The notes below the pieces were generated by a model. That model searched no databases, had not been told where the DNA came from, and saw nothing but the letters and a program-made list of their open reading frames with translations. Source: Actinobacteria bacterium BACL4 MAG-120820-bin23 (lineage in GTDB: Bacteria; Actinomycetota; Actinomycetes; Nanopelagicales; Nanopelagicaceae). From it: 16,813 nucleotides of DNA. The DNA lies in the NCBI GenBank assembly GCA_001437855.1, contig LIBD01000007.1, forward strand, positions 1-16,813, read 5' to 3'. Below, one piece after another: positions 6,946 through 13,813 of this stretch. The stretch's first letter is position 1, and every line of letters starts with the position of its first letter. A program made the translations under genes and the position numbers.

Positions 6946-8526
6946 TTAATCTAGATAATCACGAAGTACTTGGGAACGAGATGGGTGGCGCAATTTAGAC
7001 ATAGTCTTAGATTCAATTTGGCGAATACGCTCACGAGTTACCCCGTAAACCTTGCCGATTTCATCTAAGGTTTTTGGCTGGCCATCGGTTAAGCCAAATC
7101 GCATTGCCACAACCCCGGCCTCACGCTCTGAGAGGGTATCTAATACTGAGTGCAACTGCTCTTGTAATAATGTAAAGGAAACTGCATCCGCTGGCACAAT
7201 CGCTTCGGAGTCTTCAATTAAATCACCAAACTCACTATCACCCTCTTCACCCAGAGGGGTATGAAGTGAGATTGGCTCCCGGCCATACTTTTGTACCTCA
7301 ACCACTTTTTCTGGGGTCATATCTAACTCTTTAGCTAACTCCTCCGGTGTAGGTTCGCGGCCAAGATCTTGCAACATCTGCCGCTGCACACGAGCTAACT
7401 TATTAATAACCTCAACCATGTGTACTGGAATACGAATTGTTCTAGCCTGATCTGCCATCGCTCTGGTAATTGCCTGTCTGATCCACCAGGTGGCATAGGT
7501 TGAGAACTTATAACCCTTTGTGTAATCAAACTTTTCAACCGCACGAATTAATCCCAAGTTACCCTCTTGAATAAGATCTAAGAACAACATACCGCGTCCG
7601 GTATAACGCTTTGCTAAGGAAACTACTAATCGAAGGTTTGCCTCTAGTAGATGATTTTTATCTCGGCGACCATTTAATACAATTTGTTGGTACTCACGTT
7701 TTAACTTCTTATCCATCTTCTTATCATTTTTTAAGCGCTCATCGGCAAAAAGGCCAGCCTCAACAGATTGGGCCAGAGATACCTCAAGTTCGGCATTTAA
7801 TAGCGGTACTCGGCCAATTAATTTTAAGTAATCCTTTACTGGATCTGCAGTTGCACCCGCAGTTAACACAGTTTGCGCAGGGGCGTCATCTTCCTCTGAA
7901 TCTTTAAGTAGAAATGAGTTCGCTTCATTTTGTGACTCTTCGGCAACATTTACAACTCTAATCTCAGAGGCACCATCTTCTGCTGGTGTCTCCTCTTTCT
8001 CCTCAATTAAGCTATCTAAATCTTCTAACTCAGCCTCTTCTAACTCAACCTCTTCGCCATCAATTTTTACCTTAGCAATCTTTTCACCCTTACCAGATGC
8101 CGCAGCACTTGGCTTTGGCGCAGGGGGTGCAACCAAAGCTAACTCAATCTTCTTTAACATTCGATAAGGTGAGCCCAGTCCTGCCTTACGTAATTTTTCA
8201 ACCTGCTTTGGCACAGTGGCCTCTAGCTCTCTAGCAATTAAAACTAGATCTTGATCAGCCTTTTTAACTATGCGATGAATATTTGTAATGCCTCTAGATT
8301 CCAACTCAGTTAAGACATTTTTCTGCTGAATAACTAAATCTTTAACCTTTAGAATCTGAGCAACATCTTTAGCCTCAAGATTAGTTTTTAATGGCACCTT
8401 TTCAACTTTTTTGGCAGGTTTACCTTTTTTTACTAAAGATTTTTTTACTAACTTCTTTTTTGCTGCAGGCTTACTCTTAGATTTACTAGCCTTTGCACCT
8501 TTTTTGGGCGCACGAGATACAGCCAC
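6946..8526 (-). CDS. sigA: Primary RNA polymerase sigma factor (sigma-70, RpoD/HrdB type)
   Basis: This is the housekeeping sigma factor, 526 residues, directing RNA polymerase to -10/-35 promoters. A very basic Lys/Ala-rich stretch (5-42), a helical segment (50-130) and an acidic stretch (156-220) form the variable actinobacterial N-terminus. Region 1.2 begins at DPVKDYLKLIGRVPLL (228). Region 2 is at 293-365 with NLRLVVSLAKRY and the -10-reading TYATWWIRQAITRA. Region 3 is about 375-440. Region 4 is 452-526, with the helix-turn-helix TLDEIGKVYGVTRERIRQIE. The start GTG 8526 has AAGGA six bases upstream. Completeness and the exact region 2 and 4 wording make this the primary sigma factor, not an alternative one. 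It is flanked by DUF7455/parE as in other actinobacteria. Confidence 0.96.
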   Translation of the reverse strand: MAVSRAPKKGAKASKSKSKPAAKKKLVKKSLVKKGKPAKKVEKVPLKTNLEAKDVAQILKVKDLVIQQKNVLTELESRGITNIHRIVKKADQDLVLIARELEATVPKQVEKLRKAGLGSPYRMLKKIELALVAPPAPKPSAAASGKGEKIAKVKIDGEEVELEEAELEDLDSLIEEKEETPAEDGASEIRVVNVAEESQNEANSFLLKDSEEDDAPAQTVLTAGATADPVKDYLKLIGRVPLLNAELEVSLAQSVEAGLFADERLKNDKKMDKKLKREYQQIVLNGRRDKNHLLEANLRLVVSLAKRYTGRGMLFLDLIQEGNLGLIRAVEKFDYTKGYKFSTYATWWIRQAITRAMADQARTIRIPVHMVEVINKLARVQRQMLQDLGREPTPEELAKELDMTPEKVVEVQKYGREPISLHTPLGEEGDSEFGDLIEDSEAIVPADAVSFTLLQEQLHSVLDTLSEREAGVVAMRFGLTDGQPKTLDEIGKVYGVTRERIRQIESKTMSKLRHPSRSQVLRDYLD

Positions 8527-8594
8527 AATTCATCCTTTGTTTTTGAAGTCTTTGCCGATGCGATTTATTTTAAACCGCCTGACTTCCTGGCTAT

Positions 8595-8600
8595 ATTATA
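8595..8600 (-). promoter_or_regulatory. sigA promoter -10 element
   Basis: A perfect TATAAT on the minus strand lies 69 bp before the sigA GTG and downstream of the metX stop. Transcription would start near 8588, giving a leader of about 60 nt. The -35 position at a 17-nt spacer (8618-8623, TGCATT) is a very poor match. The promoter may therefore depend on the -10 alone or on a bound protein. Confidence 0.5.
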
Positions 8601-8602
8601 AA

Positions 8603-8611
8603 TTGTCCACA
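8603..8611 (+). promoter_or_regulatory. DnaA box overlapping the sigA promoter spacer
   Basis: The 9-mer TTGTCCACA is, from general knowledge, the preferred DnaA box of Streptomyces and mycobacteria. It sits two bases upstream of the sigA -10 element, between the -35 and -10 positions, in an intergenic gap of only 109 bp. DnaA binding there would be expected to interfere with or tune sigA transcription. A chance match is possible. Confidence 0.4.
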
Positions 8612-8635
8612 GGGGTAAATGCACATCCAAATTGA

Positions 8636-9733
8636 TTAATTTGAGATTTTTGCCAGGTTGAGCGCATTTTTAATGATCTGACCCACAGTTTCGACTTCGA
8701 TTAGGAAGCCGTCATGGCCAAATGGGGAGGAAATGGTGTGCAGGGTGGAAACCGATGGGGCCAGCTCTGCTATCTCCTGTTGCAACCTAGGTGGGAATAA
8801 TCGATCATTATCGATCGAGACGATATGCATTGGCACCTTAACCTTAGAAAGGGCGGCTGCCACCCCGCCACGATCTCGGCCAACATCATGGGAGAGCATC
8901 GCCTCGGTTAATGAAATATAGGTATTAGCATCAAATCTTTTGGCCAACTTTTGTGCTTGATGATCTAGGTAGGACTCAACTGCAAACCGGCCCGTATCAT
9001 CACCTTGTAACTCTCGACCAAAGCGAACATCCATCTCAGATTCAGTTCGATAAGTTAAGTGCGCAATCCTTCGAGCAATTCCCATACCTTCAGTTGGCCC
9101 CACACTTTGTTCATAGTAATCACCATTATTAAAGTGGGGATCACTCTTAATTGCTCTAATTTGAATTGTGGCCGAACCAATTTGATCACCAGTTGCAACT
9201 GCAGATGAGCCGATAGTGCAGATCGAACCAATTAAATTTGGGTGATCTATGGCCCATTCCAGACTTCGCATGCCACCTAAGGATGGACCAACCGATAATT
9301 GATACTTACTTACACCAATTTTTTTAGTAAAAGCTAGCTCTGCCGCCACCATATCTCTAATGGTCAGTGATGGAAATCTTGAGCCCCATCTTTTTCCATC
9401 TGGTGCTAAGGAGGCTGGACCAGTACTTCCTTGGCAGCCACCAATTACATTTGGACAAACCACAAAGTATTTATCAGTATCAAATGGCAGACCAGGCCCG
9501 ACCATCTGTGGCCACCAACCATTAACATCTGCCCAGCCAGTTAAGGCATGGTTTACTAATATTGCATTATCACCTGTTGAATTTAATTTGCCCCAACTTT
9601 GATAAGCAATCGTAATATCAGGTAATACCTCACCTGACTCCAGCGCTAAATCACCAATTTTTAGAAATTGGCGATCACCGGGGTGATGGCCCTCTAGCCA
9701 TGCCCCGGTAACTGCAGGATTAACCTTGCTCAT
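8636..9733 (-). CDS. metX: Homoserine O-acetyltransferase
   Basis: This alpha/beta-hydrolase-fold enzyme transfers an acetyl group from acetyl-CoA to L-homoserine, the committed step to methionine; it is cytoplasmic. It has 365 residues, normal for MetX. The nucleophile elbow is GPSLGGM with Ser151. The acid is Asp310 in IDNDRLFP and the base is His340 in FGHDGFL. The segment CQGSTGPASLAPDGKRWGSRFP is characteristic of MetX. Sequence alone does not fully exclude succinyl-CoA use, which can occur in this fold, but pairing with MetY supports acetyl. ATG 9733 follows metY by 33 bp with only a weak GCGAG-type ribosome site, so it is most likely in an operon with metY under the SAM-IV riboswitch. 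Confidence 0.94.
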   Translation of the reverse strand: MSKVNPAVTGAWLEGHHPGDRQFLKIGDLALESGEVLPDITIAYQSWGKLNSTGDNAILVNHALTGWADVNGWWPQMVGPGLPFDTDKYFVVCPNVIGGCQGSTGPASLAPDGKRWGSRFPSLTIRDMVAAELAFTKKIGVSKYQLSVGPSLGGMRSLEWAIDHPNLIGSICTIGSSAVATGDQIGSATIQIRAIKSDPHFNNGDYYEQSVGPTEGMGIARRIAHLTYRTESEMDVRFGRELQGDDTGRFAVESYLDHQAQKLAKRFDANTYISLTEAMLSHDVGRDRGGVAAALSKVKVPMHIVSIDNDRLFPPRLQQEIAELAPSVSTLHTISSPFGHDGFLIEVETVGQIIKNALNLAKISN

Positions 9734-9766
9734 TTTTACTGCTCGCTTTTTGTTAAGTTACGTAAA

Positions 9767-11071
9767 TTACTTAGCTGCAGCGAATGCAGTTTCAAGATCT
9801 TTTTGAATATCTGTGACAGTTTCAATACCAACAGATAGTCGAACTAATCTTGGAGTAACACCAGCAGTTAACTGCTCATCTGGTGTTAATTGTGAGTGAG
9901 TGGTAGAGGCTGGGTGAATTGCCAAGCTTCGTACATCACCAATATTTGCCACATGAGAGTGAAGCTTTAGCGCCTCAATAAACTTCTTACCAGATTCAAT
10001 TCCACCTTTAATTTCAAAAGATAGAACGGAGCTAGAGCCCTTTGGACAGTACTTAGTTGCCCACTTGTTCCACTTAGATGATGGCAAGGATGCGTAATTA
10101 ACCTTTTCCACCTGTGGATGCTTTTCTAACCAAGTGGAGATCGCCTTAGCATTTTCAACATGTCGCTCCATACGTAGCGATAATGTCTCTAAGCCTTGGG
10201 CAAGTAGCCAAGCATTAAATGGTGAAACTGCGGCGCCAATATCTCTCAGCAGAGAGAGCCTAATCTTAAAGATGTAAGAAAGGTTTGCACCAAAGGCAGA
10301 GCCAACGCCAAGTGCTTGGGCGTAAACCAAGCCATGGTATGAAGGATCTGGCTGATTAAAATCTTTAAATCTATTTGGATACCTGGCGTAATCAAACTTT
10401 CCAGAGTCAACAATCGCGCCAACAATTGCTGTGCCATGACCAGATAGGAATTTAGTTGCTGAGTGAACTACTACATCAGCGCCCCACTCAATTGGCTTAA
10501 TTAAATAAGGAGTTGCCACAGTGTTATCAACAATTAATGGCACCTCATTTTCATGGGCAATCTTTGCAATCGTTTCAATATCTAACACATCATTTTTTGG
10601 ATTTGCAATCGTCTCACCAAAGAAAGCCTTAGTATTTGGCTTAACCGCTTTGCGCCAGCTCTCTGGATCCTCTGGGTTATCCACAAAGGTAACCTCAATA
10701 CCAAACTTAGGTAATGTGTAGTGGAAAAGATTGTAGGTACCACCATATAAAGATGGTGATGAAACTATGTGATCACCGGCTTGAGCAACATTCATAATCG
10801 CATAAGCAGTCGCGGCAGATCCTGATGAAACAAGTAATGCTGCAACTCCACCCTCTAAGGCTGCGATGCGTTGTTCAACTGCATCTTGAGTTGGATTCAT
10901 AATTCGGGTGTAAATATTTCCAAGCTCTGCTAAGCCAAATAGATCAGCAGCATGTTTGGTATCACGGAATTGGTAAGAAGTTGTTTGATACAACGGTAGA
11001 GCGCGAGCGCCAGTTGTTGGATCTGGAACTTGACCAGCATGGATTTGTTGGGTTTCAAATGAGTAAGTCAA
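9767..11071 (-). CDS. metY: O-acetylhomoserine sulfhydrylase (aminocarboxypropyltransferase)
   Basis: This PLP enzyme of the Cys/Met-metabolism family (fold type I) makes homocysteine from O-acetylhomoserine and sulfide. It has 434 residues, the length typical of MetY rather than the shorter MetB/MetZ. The PLP lysine is Lys207 in HSATKFLSGHG. The cofactor-contacting regions YTRIMNPT, SSGSAATAY and VDNTVATPY are present, and the C-terminal LAIHPASTTHSQL and VRLSVGIE motifs are intact. The start is TTG 11071, chosen because AAGGAGG (11077-11083) lies five bases upstream and the MTYSFETQQIHAG beginning is typical. It is first in the met operon and is preceded by a SAM-IV riboswitch whose downstream structure includes this ribosome site. 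Confidence 0.95.
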   Translation of the reverse strand: MTYSFETQQIHAGQVPDPTTGARALPLYQTTSYQFRDTKHAADLFGLAELGNIYTRIMNPTQDAVEQRIAALEGGVAALLVSSGSAATAYAIMNVAQAGDHIVSSPSLYGGTYNLFHYTLPKFGIEVTFVDNPEDPESWRKAVKPNTKAFFGETIANPKNDVLDIETIAKIAHENEVPLIVDNTVATPYLIKPIEWGADVVVHSATKFLSGHGTAIVGAIVDSGKFDYARYPNRFKDFNQPDPSYHGLVYAQALGVGSAFGANLSYIFKIRLSLLRDIGAAVSPFNAWLLAQGLETLSLRMERHVENAKAISTWLEKHPQVEKVNYASLPSSKWNKWATKYCPKGSSSVLSFEIKGGIESGKKFIEALKLHSHVANIGDVRSLAIHPASTTHSQLTPDEQLTAGVTPRLVRLSVGIETVTDIQKDLETAFAAAK

Positions 11072-11076
11072 CGTAG

Positions 11077-11141
11077 CCTCCTTGGTTTAAGGGGATCGAA
11101 AATTAGATAGGGATAACCCCTAATTTTTCTTTTAGCGATCC
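11077..11141 (-). promoter_or_regulatory. Expression platform between the SAM-IV aptamer and metY
   Basis: In RNA sense, GGATCG (11141-11136) pairs with CGATCC (11098-11093). Inside that, AAAATTAG (11127-11120) pairs with CTAATTTT (11106-11099), capped by GGG-UUAU-CCC. Directly after it, CCTT (11092-11089) can pair with AAGG of the metY Shine-Dalgarno (11083-11080). AGGGG of the first hairpin could instead pair with CCCCT next to the ribosome site. No U-tract follows, so translational control by hiding the ribosome site is more likely than termination. The pairings are by eye and unfolded by software. Confidence 0.45.
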
Positions 11142-11147
11142 ACGCTT

Positions 11148-11250
11148 ATCGATTACGCCTTGCAATCGATCTGGTCCTCACCCGGAGCACCCCACCGTGG
11201 TGGAGGGTTGCCGCTCAGTTAGCCGGGGCTTGAAACTGAGACTCATGACC
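11148..11250 (-). ncRNA. SAM-IV riboswitch aptamer
   Basis: The minus-strand RNA opens GGUCAUGAGUCUCAG, continues with CAAGCCCCGGCUAACUGAG and CGGCAACCCUCC, then GGUGGGGUGCUCCGGGUGA, and closes GGACC. The P1 arms are GGUC (11250-11247) and GACC (11176-11173). The CUCAG/CUGAG arms of the next stem pair. These are the conserved blocks of the actinobacterial SAM-IV class, which binds S-adenosylmethionine. Outside P1 a further hairpin AUCGAUU/AAUCGAU (11170-11164 with 11154-11148) fits the extra 3' stem of SAM-IV that SAM-I lacks. It lies upstream of metY, the expected target. High SAM would turn metYX off. Confidence 0.9.
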
Positions 11251-11259
11251 TTAAGGAGA

Positions 11260-11288
11260 AAAATACTAGAGATTATGCGCCTTCGCAA
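11260..11288 (-). promoter_or_regulatory. Candidate met operon promoter inside the ald 3' end
   Basis: On the minus strand TTGCGA (11288-11283) and TATTTT (11265-11260) are 17 nt apart, each matching consensus at four of six positions. The predicted start near 11253 falls just before the first P1 base of the riboswitch (11250). The -35 and spacer lie within the last codons of ald. The geometry is the main support; the hexamers are mediocre. Confidence 0.4.
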
Positions 11289-12348
11289 CTGCATCGTAGT
11301 AAATCTTGCCGGCATGCACATTTAATCCCTTAGCTAAGCCAGCATCATCTGCGGTTGCTTTTTCCCAGCCCTTATTTGCCAAGGTTAAGCCATATTTAAT
11401 GGTGGCATTTGCTAAGGCAAAGGTGGCGGTGGCTGGAACTGCCCCTGGCATATTTGCTACACAGTAAAAAATTGAGTTATGCACTTTGTAGGTTGGATCT
11501 TGATGTGTGGTTGGCTGTGAATCTTCAAAGCAGCCGCCTTGATCAATTGCCACATCAACTAATACTGAGCCTGGCTTCATCTTTGCCACCAACGCATTTG
11601 AAACTAACTTTGGCGCTTTAGCGCCACGAACAAGTACGGCGCCAATTACTAAATCAGCTTTTATCACCTCATTTTCAATATCAAATGCACTTGAGGCAAT
11701 AGTTTTAACGGTGCCTGAAAATAATTGATCTATCTTTGCTAATCGCTTTAAATCTAAATCTAAAACACTCACATCCGCTCGCATGCCATGGGCAATCGTG
11801 GCTGCTGCCACGCCAACAACGCCGGCTCCAATTACTACTACCTTGCCCGGTCTAACACCTGGTACACCCCCAAGTAATACTCCCCGGCCGCCCCGGCTTG
11901 CCTCTAATGCTGCTGCTCCTACCTGCACACTCATTCGCCCTGCTACCTCACTCATTGGCGCAAGCAGTGGCAATGAGCCGTCCACCTCAATAGTTTCATA
12001 GGCAATTGCGGTGATACCAGAATCAATTACCGCTTGGGTGCAAGCTTTATTAGCAGCTAGGTGTAGGTAGGTATAAAGAATTTGTCCCTTACGCATTCTT
12101 TTATACTCAACCTCAATTGGCTCCTTTACCTTTTGAATTAAATCAGCTTTTTGCCAAATCTCATCGGCTAAATCAATAATGCTAGCGCCAGCGGTTACAT
12201 ACTCTTGATCTGAAATAGCAGAGCCAAGACCAGCATTTTTTTCAACTAATACTTTATGGCCGGCCGCTACATAGGCATGCACACCAGCTGGGGTGGCGGC
12301 AACTCTAAACTCATTATTTTTTAACTCTTTAGGAATACCAATTATCAA
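11266..12348 (-). CDS. ald: Alanine dehydrogenase (NAD-dependent)
   Basis: It interconverts L-alanine with pyruvate and ammonia using NAD(H), and is a cytoplasmic hexamer in the family. It has 360 residues, about ten short of the usual 370. The substrate-binding residues of well-studied homologues are present: Arg15 (NNEFRVAATP), Lys75 (VKEPIEVEY), His96 (YTYLHLAAN) and Asp269 (DVAIDQGG). The Rossmann motif GAGVVG is at 174-179. The start is TTG 12348 (LIIGIPKE, read as Met), fixed by homology to the MIIGVPKE beginning. Only a weak AAGAG ribosome site is seen. It follows DUF4192 by 43 bp on the same strand, and no terminator separates it from the met riboswitch. It could serve alanine use or ammonium assimilation; the sequence does not say which. 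Confidence 0.95.
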   Translation of the reverse strand: MIIGIPKELKNNEFRVAATPAGVHAYVAAGHKVLVEKNAGLGSAISDQEYVTAGASIIDLADEIWQKADLIQKVKEPIEVEYKRMRKGQILYTYLHLAANKACTQAVIDSGITAIAYETIEVDGSLPLLAPMSEVAGRMSVQVGAAALEASRGGRGVLLGGVPGVRPGKVVVIGAGVVGVAAATIAHGMRADVSVLDLDLKRLAKIDQLFSGTVKTIASSAFDIENEVIKADLVIGAVLVRGAKAPKLVSNALVAKMKPGSVLVDVAIDQGGCFEDSQPTTHQDPTYKVHNSIFYCVANMPGAVPATATFALANATIKYGLTLANKGWEKATADDAGLAKGLNVHAGKIYYDAVAKAHNL

Positions 12349-12391
12349 TTTACGCTCTTACCCACTTCTCTAATCAACACTGATTAAGTAA

Positions 12392-12907
12392 TTAAATACT
12401 ACTGCCAAATAATGTGGCACAAATCCGTGGGTGCAGCTCGGCTCGCATTGCGGCAAAACTACTACTTGGCCAGGCGGCGCTGAAAACTCTGCGCAGCAAA
12501 AGGGCTAAGGGGTAATTTGGGCAATCACCGATCGCCCGATCTAGTGCGTTCTCTGCCAGCTGACTCTCAGCAGATTCATAGGCACAGGCGGCAAAGATGC
12601 AGGCCACCGGTGCGATAAAGCCAGTTGGTGCGTAATTACTTAACCAATACCAAAGGTTAAATAACTTATCCTTATTCTCATTATTTACTAACCCCATTGC
12701 ATAATCTCTAACCTGTAAATCTTTAAATCTAACTAAGACGGTAGCAATTAATTGATTATCTACTACCGCCCCAAACTCGATAAACTCGGCCACTAATTGA
12801 TTTACCGCTAACGCACCTGCTCGCTGAAGTGTGAGTACATCATCTACTTCATAATTTATTTCAGATATTTGATTGATTTCATCTTCGAGTAATAAGTTAT
12901 TTTCCAT
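12392..12907 (-). CDS. DUF4192 family protein, C-terminal part only
   Basis: A 171-residue protein. The segment VRFKDLQVRDYAMGLV ... LFNLWYWLSNYAPTGFIAPVACIFAACAY ... AENALDRAIGDCPNYPLALLL matches the C-terminal half of actinobacterial DUF4192 proteins, which are usually about 350 residues or more. The N-terminal half is absent. An in-frame TAG lies eight codons before ATG 12907 and the upstream gene is only 57 bp away, so there is no room for it. No signal peptide or true membrane helix is clear, and the function of DUF4192 is unknown. No Shine-Dalgarno precedes the ATG. It may be a reduced but functional version, since the frame is intact and well conserved. Confidence 0.75.
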   Translation of the reverse strand: MENNLLLEDEINQISEINYEVDDVLTLQRAGALAVNQLVAEFIEFGAVVDNQLIATVLVRFKDLQVRDYAMGLVNNENKDKLFNLWYWLSNYAPTGFIAPVACIFAACAYESAESQLAENALDRAIGDCPNYPLALLLRRVFSAAWPSSSFAAMRAELHPRICATLFGSSI

Positions 12908-12964
12908 AGGGTAAGGCTGGCAAATAATCTACTGGCGTGGGTAAGTAAAATTATTAATTGTGGA

Positions 12965-13813
12965 TTACTGGATAAATCTAGCTTGCGCACTTACTACATC
13001 TAGTTTGGTTGAAATACTCTGAGTAATTGCATTACCTTTAATTGGGGTAGTCACCCCATTAACACTCCAAGTGCCAGTCCAAGTAATCTTTAAATTAACT
13101 AGGTAGTTGCCAGCTTTTTTATAGGTATGAGTAATTGGCCCAATTGGATATGGGGCGCCAGCAAATCTACTTATCTCAAAACCACCATCGCCATAACTCC
13201 AGGTAAATGTGGGGGTTAGATTTACATAAACCACTACATCTAAAATCGGCACCAGTGCGGTAAATCGAGTTGGGGTTTGACTCCAAAAATAGATCGGAAT
13301 ATTAACTAGTGGATCTACCCCTGGTTGATAATTAATATCACCAACTGGCAACATTTTTATTAAGCGATCAGATAAAGATGCGGTGGTTGGTTTTTTACCT
13401 GCTGCTACCTTTTTAATAATTGGTTTAGTAGCCGGTTTAGTTGCCGGTTTAGCTGCCGGTTTAGCTGCCGGCTTACTTGTTGGCTTACTTGTTGGCTTTG
13501 GCGCCGGCTTAGCAGAAGGCAGTGCTAATAATTTTGGCACCTTAGTTACTGGTTTAGCTACCTTTGGCGCAGCCGGCTTACTGATTGGTTTACTAATCGG
13601 TTTTGAGATTGATTTTGGCACAGATTTTGCGCCCGGTTTTGCAGCTCCTTTTTGCGCAGTAATTATTAATTGATTATTAGAGGTAAAAACATCTACGCAG
13701 GTTTTATCAATACAGCCAGCAGAGTATGCGCTCTGATTGACTGTGATTAAAAAACCAAAGCTAAGGATAATAAGTTTTGTAATTTTGATTATCGAATTTG
13801 AATTAATTGCCAT
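12965..13813 (-). CDS. Secreted Lys-Pro repeat protein with PKD-like domain
   Basis: A 282-residue exported protein of unknown function. A signal peptide spans 1-32: basic Lys residues, hydrophobic core LIILSFGFLIT, and cleavage likely after AYSA. Cys34 and Cys39 just after it could form a disulfide; the lipobox fit is poor. Residues 57-136 are low-complexity KPxS/KPxA repeats with very high positive charge. A PKD-like beta-sandwich follows at about 190-265, with WSYGDGG and THTYKKAGNYLVNLKITW. The basic linker may bind wall polymers and present the PKD domain outside, by inference. ATG 13813 overlaps the end of the upstream lipoprotein gene by 25 bp, with GGGG nearby, suggesting translational coupling. 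Confidence 0.8.
   Translation of the reverse strand: MAINSNSIIKITKLIILSFGFLITVNQSAYSAGCIDKTCVDVFTSNNQLIITAQKGAAKPGAKSVPKSISKPISKPISKPAAPKVAKPVTKVPKLLALPSAKPAPKPTSKPTSKPAAKPAAKPATKPATKPIIKKVAAGKKPTTASLSDRLIKMLPVGDINYQPGVDPLVNIPIYFWSQTPTRFTALVPILDVVVYVNLTPTFTWSYGDGGFEISRFAGAPYPIGPITHTYKKAGNYLVNLKITWTGTWSVNGVTTPIKGNAITQSISTKLDVVSAQARFIQ
13421..13508. repeat. 12-bp imperfect tandem repeat in the Lys-Pro region
   Basis: About seven units of a 12-mer of the form CGGTTTAGCTGC (plus strand), with one pair identical and the others differing at a few bases. Each unit encodes four residues (Lys-Pro-x-x) of the protein on the minus strand. A shorter, related run lies near 13571-13612 (SKPI units). The in-frame period fits growth by slipped replication. 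Confidence 0.8.

Noticed and set aside
11093..11141. Intrinsic terminator in the metY leader
   Set aside because: The hairpin is AT-rich, and CGATCCCC follows it instead of a U-tract, so a translational platform is preferred.
13421..13612. Short direct repeats as a possible CRISPR array
   Set aside because: Units are contiguous 12-mers without spacers, keep coding frame, and no cas genes are nearby.
13383..13673. Plus-strand frame rich in GLVAGLAAGL, resembling a glycine-zipper membrane peptide
   Set aside because: It is the reverse complement of the Lys-Pro repeat. The hydrophobic pattern follows from the 12-bp units, and the minus-strand protein has a signal peptide and folded domain.
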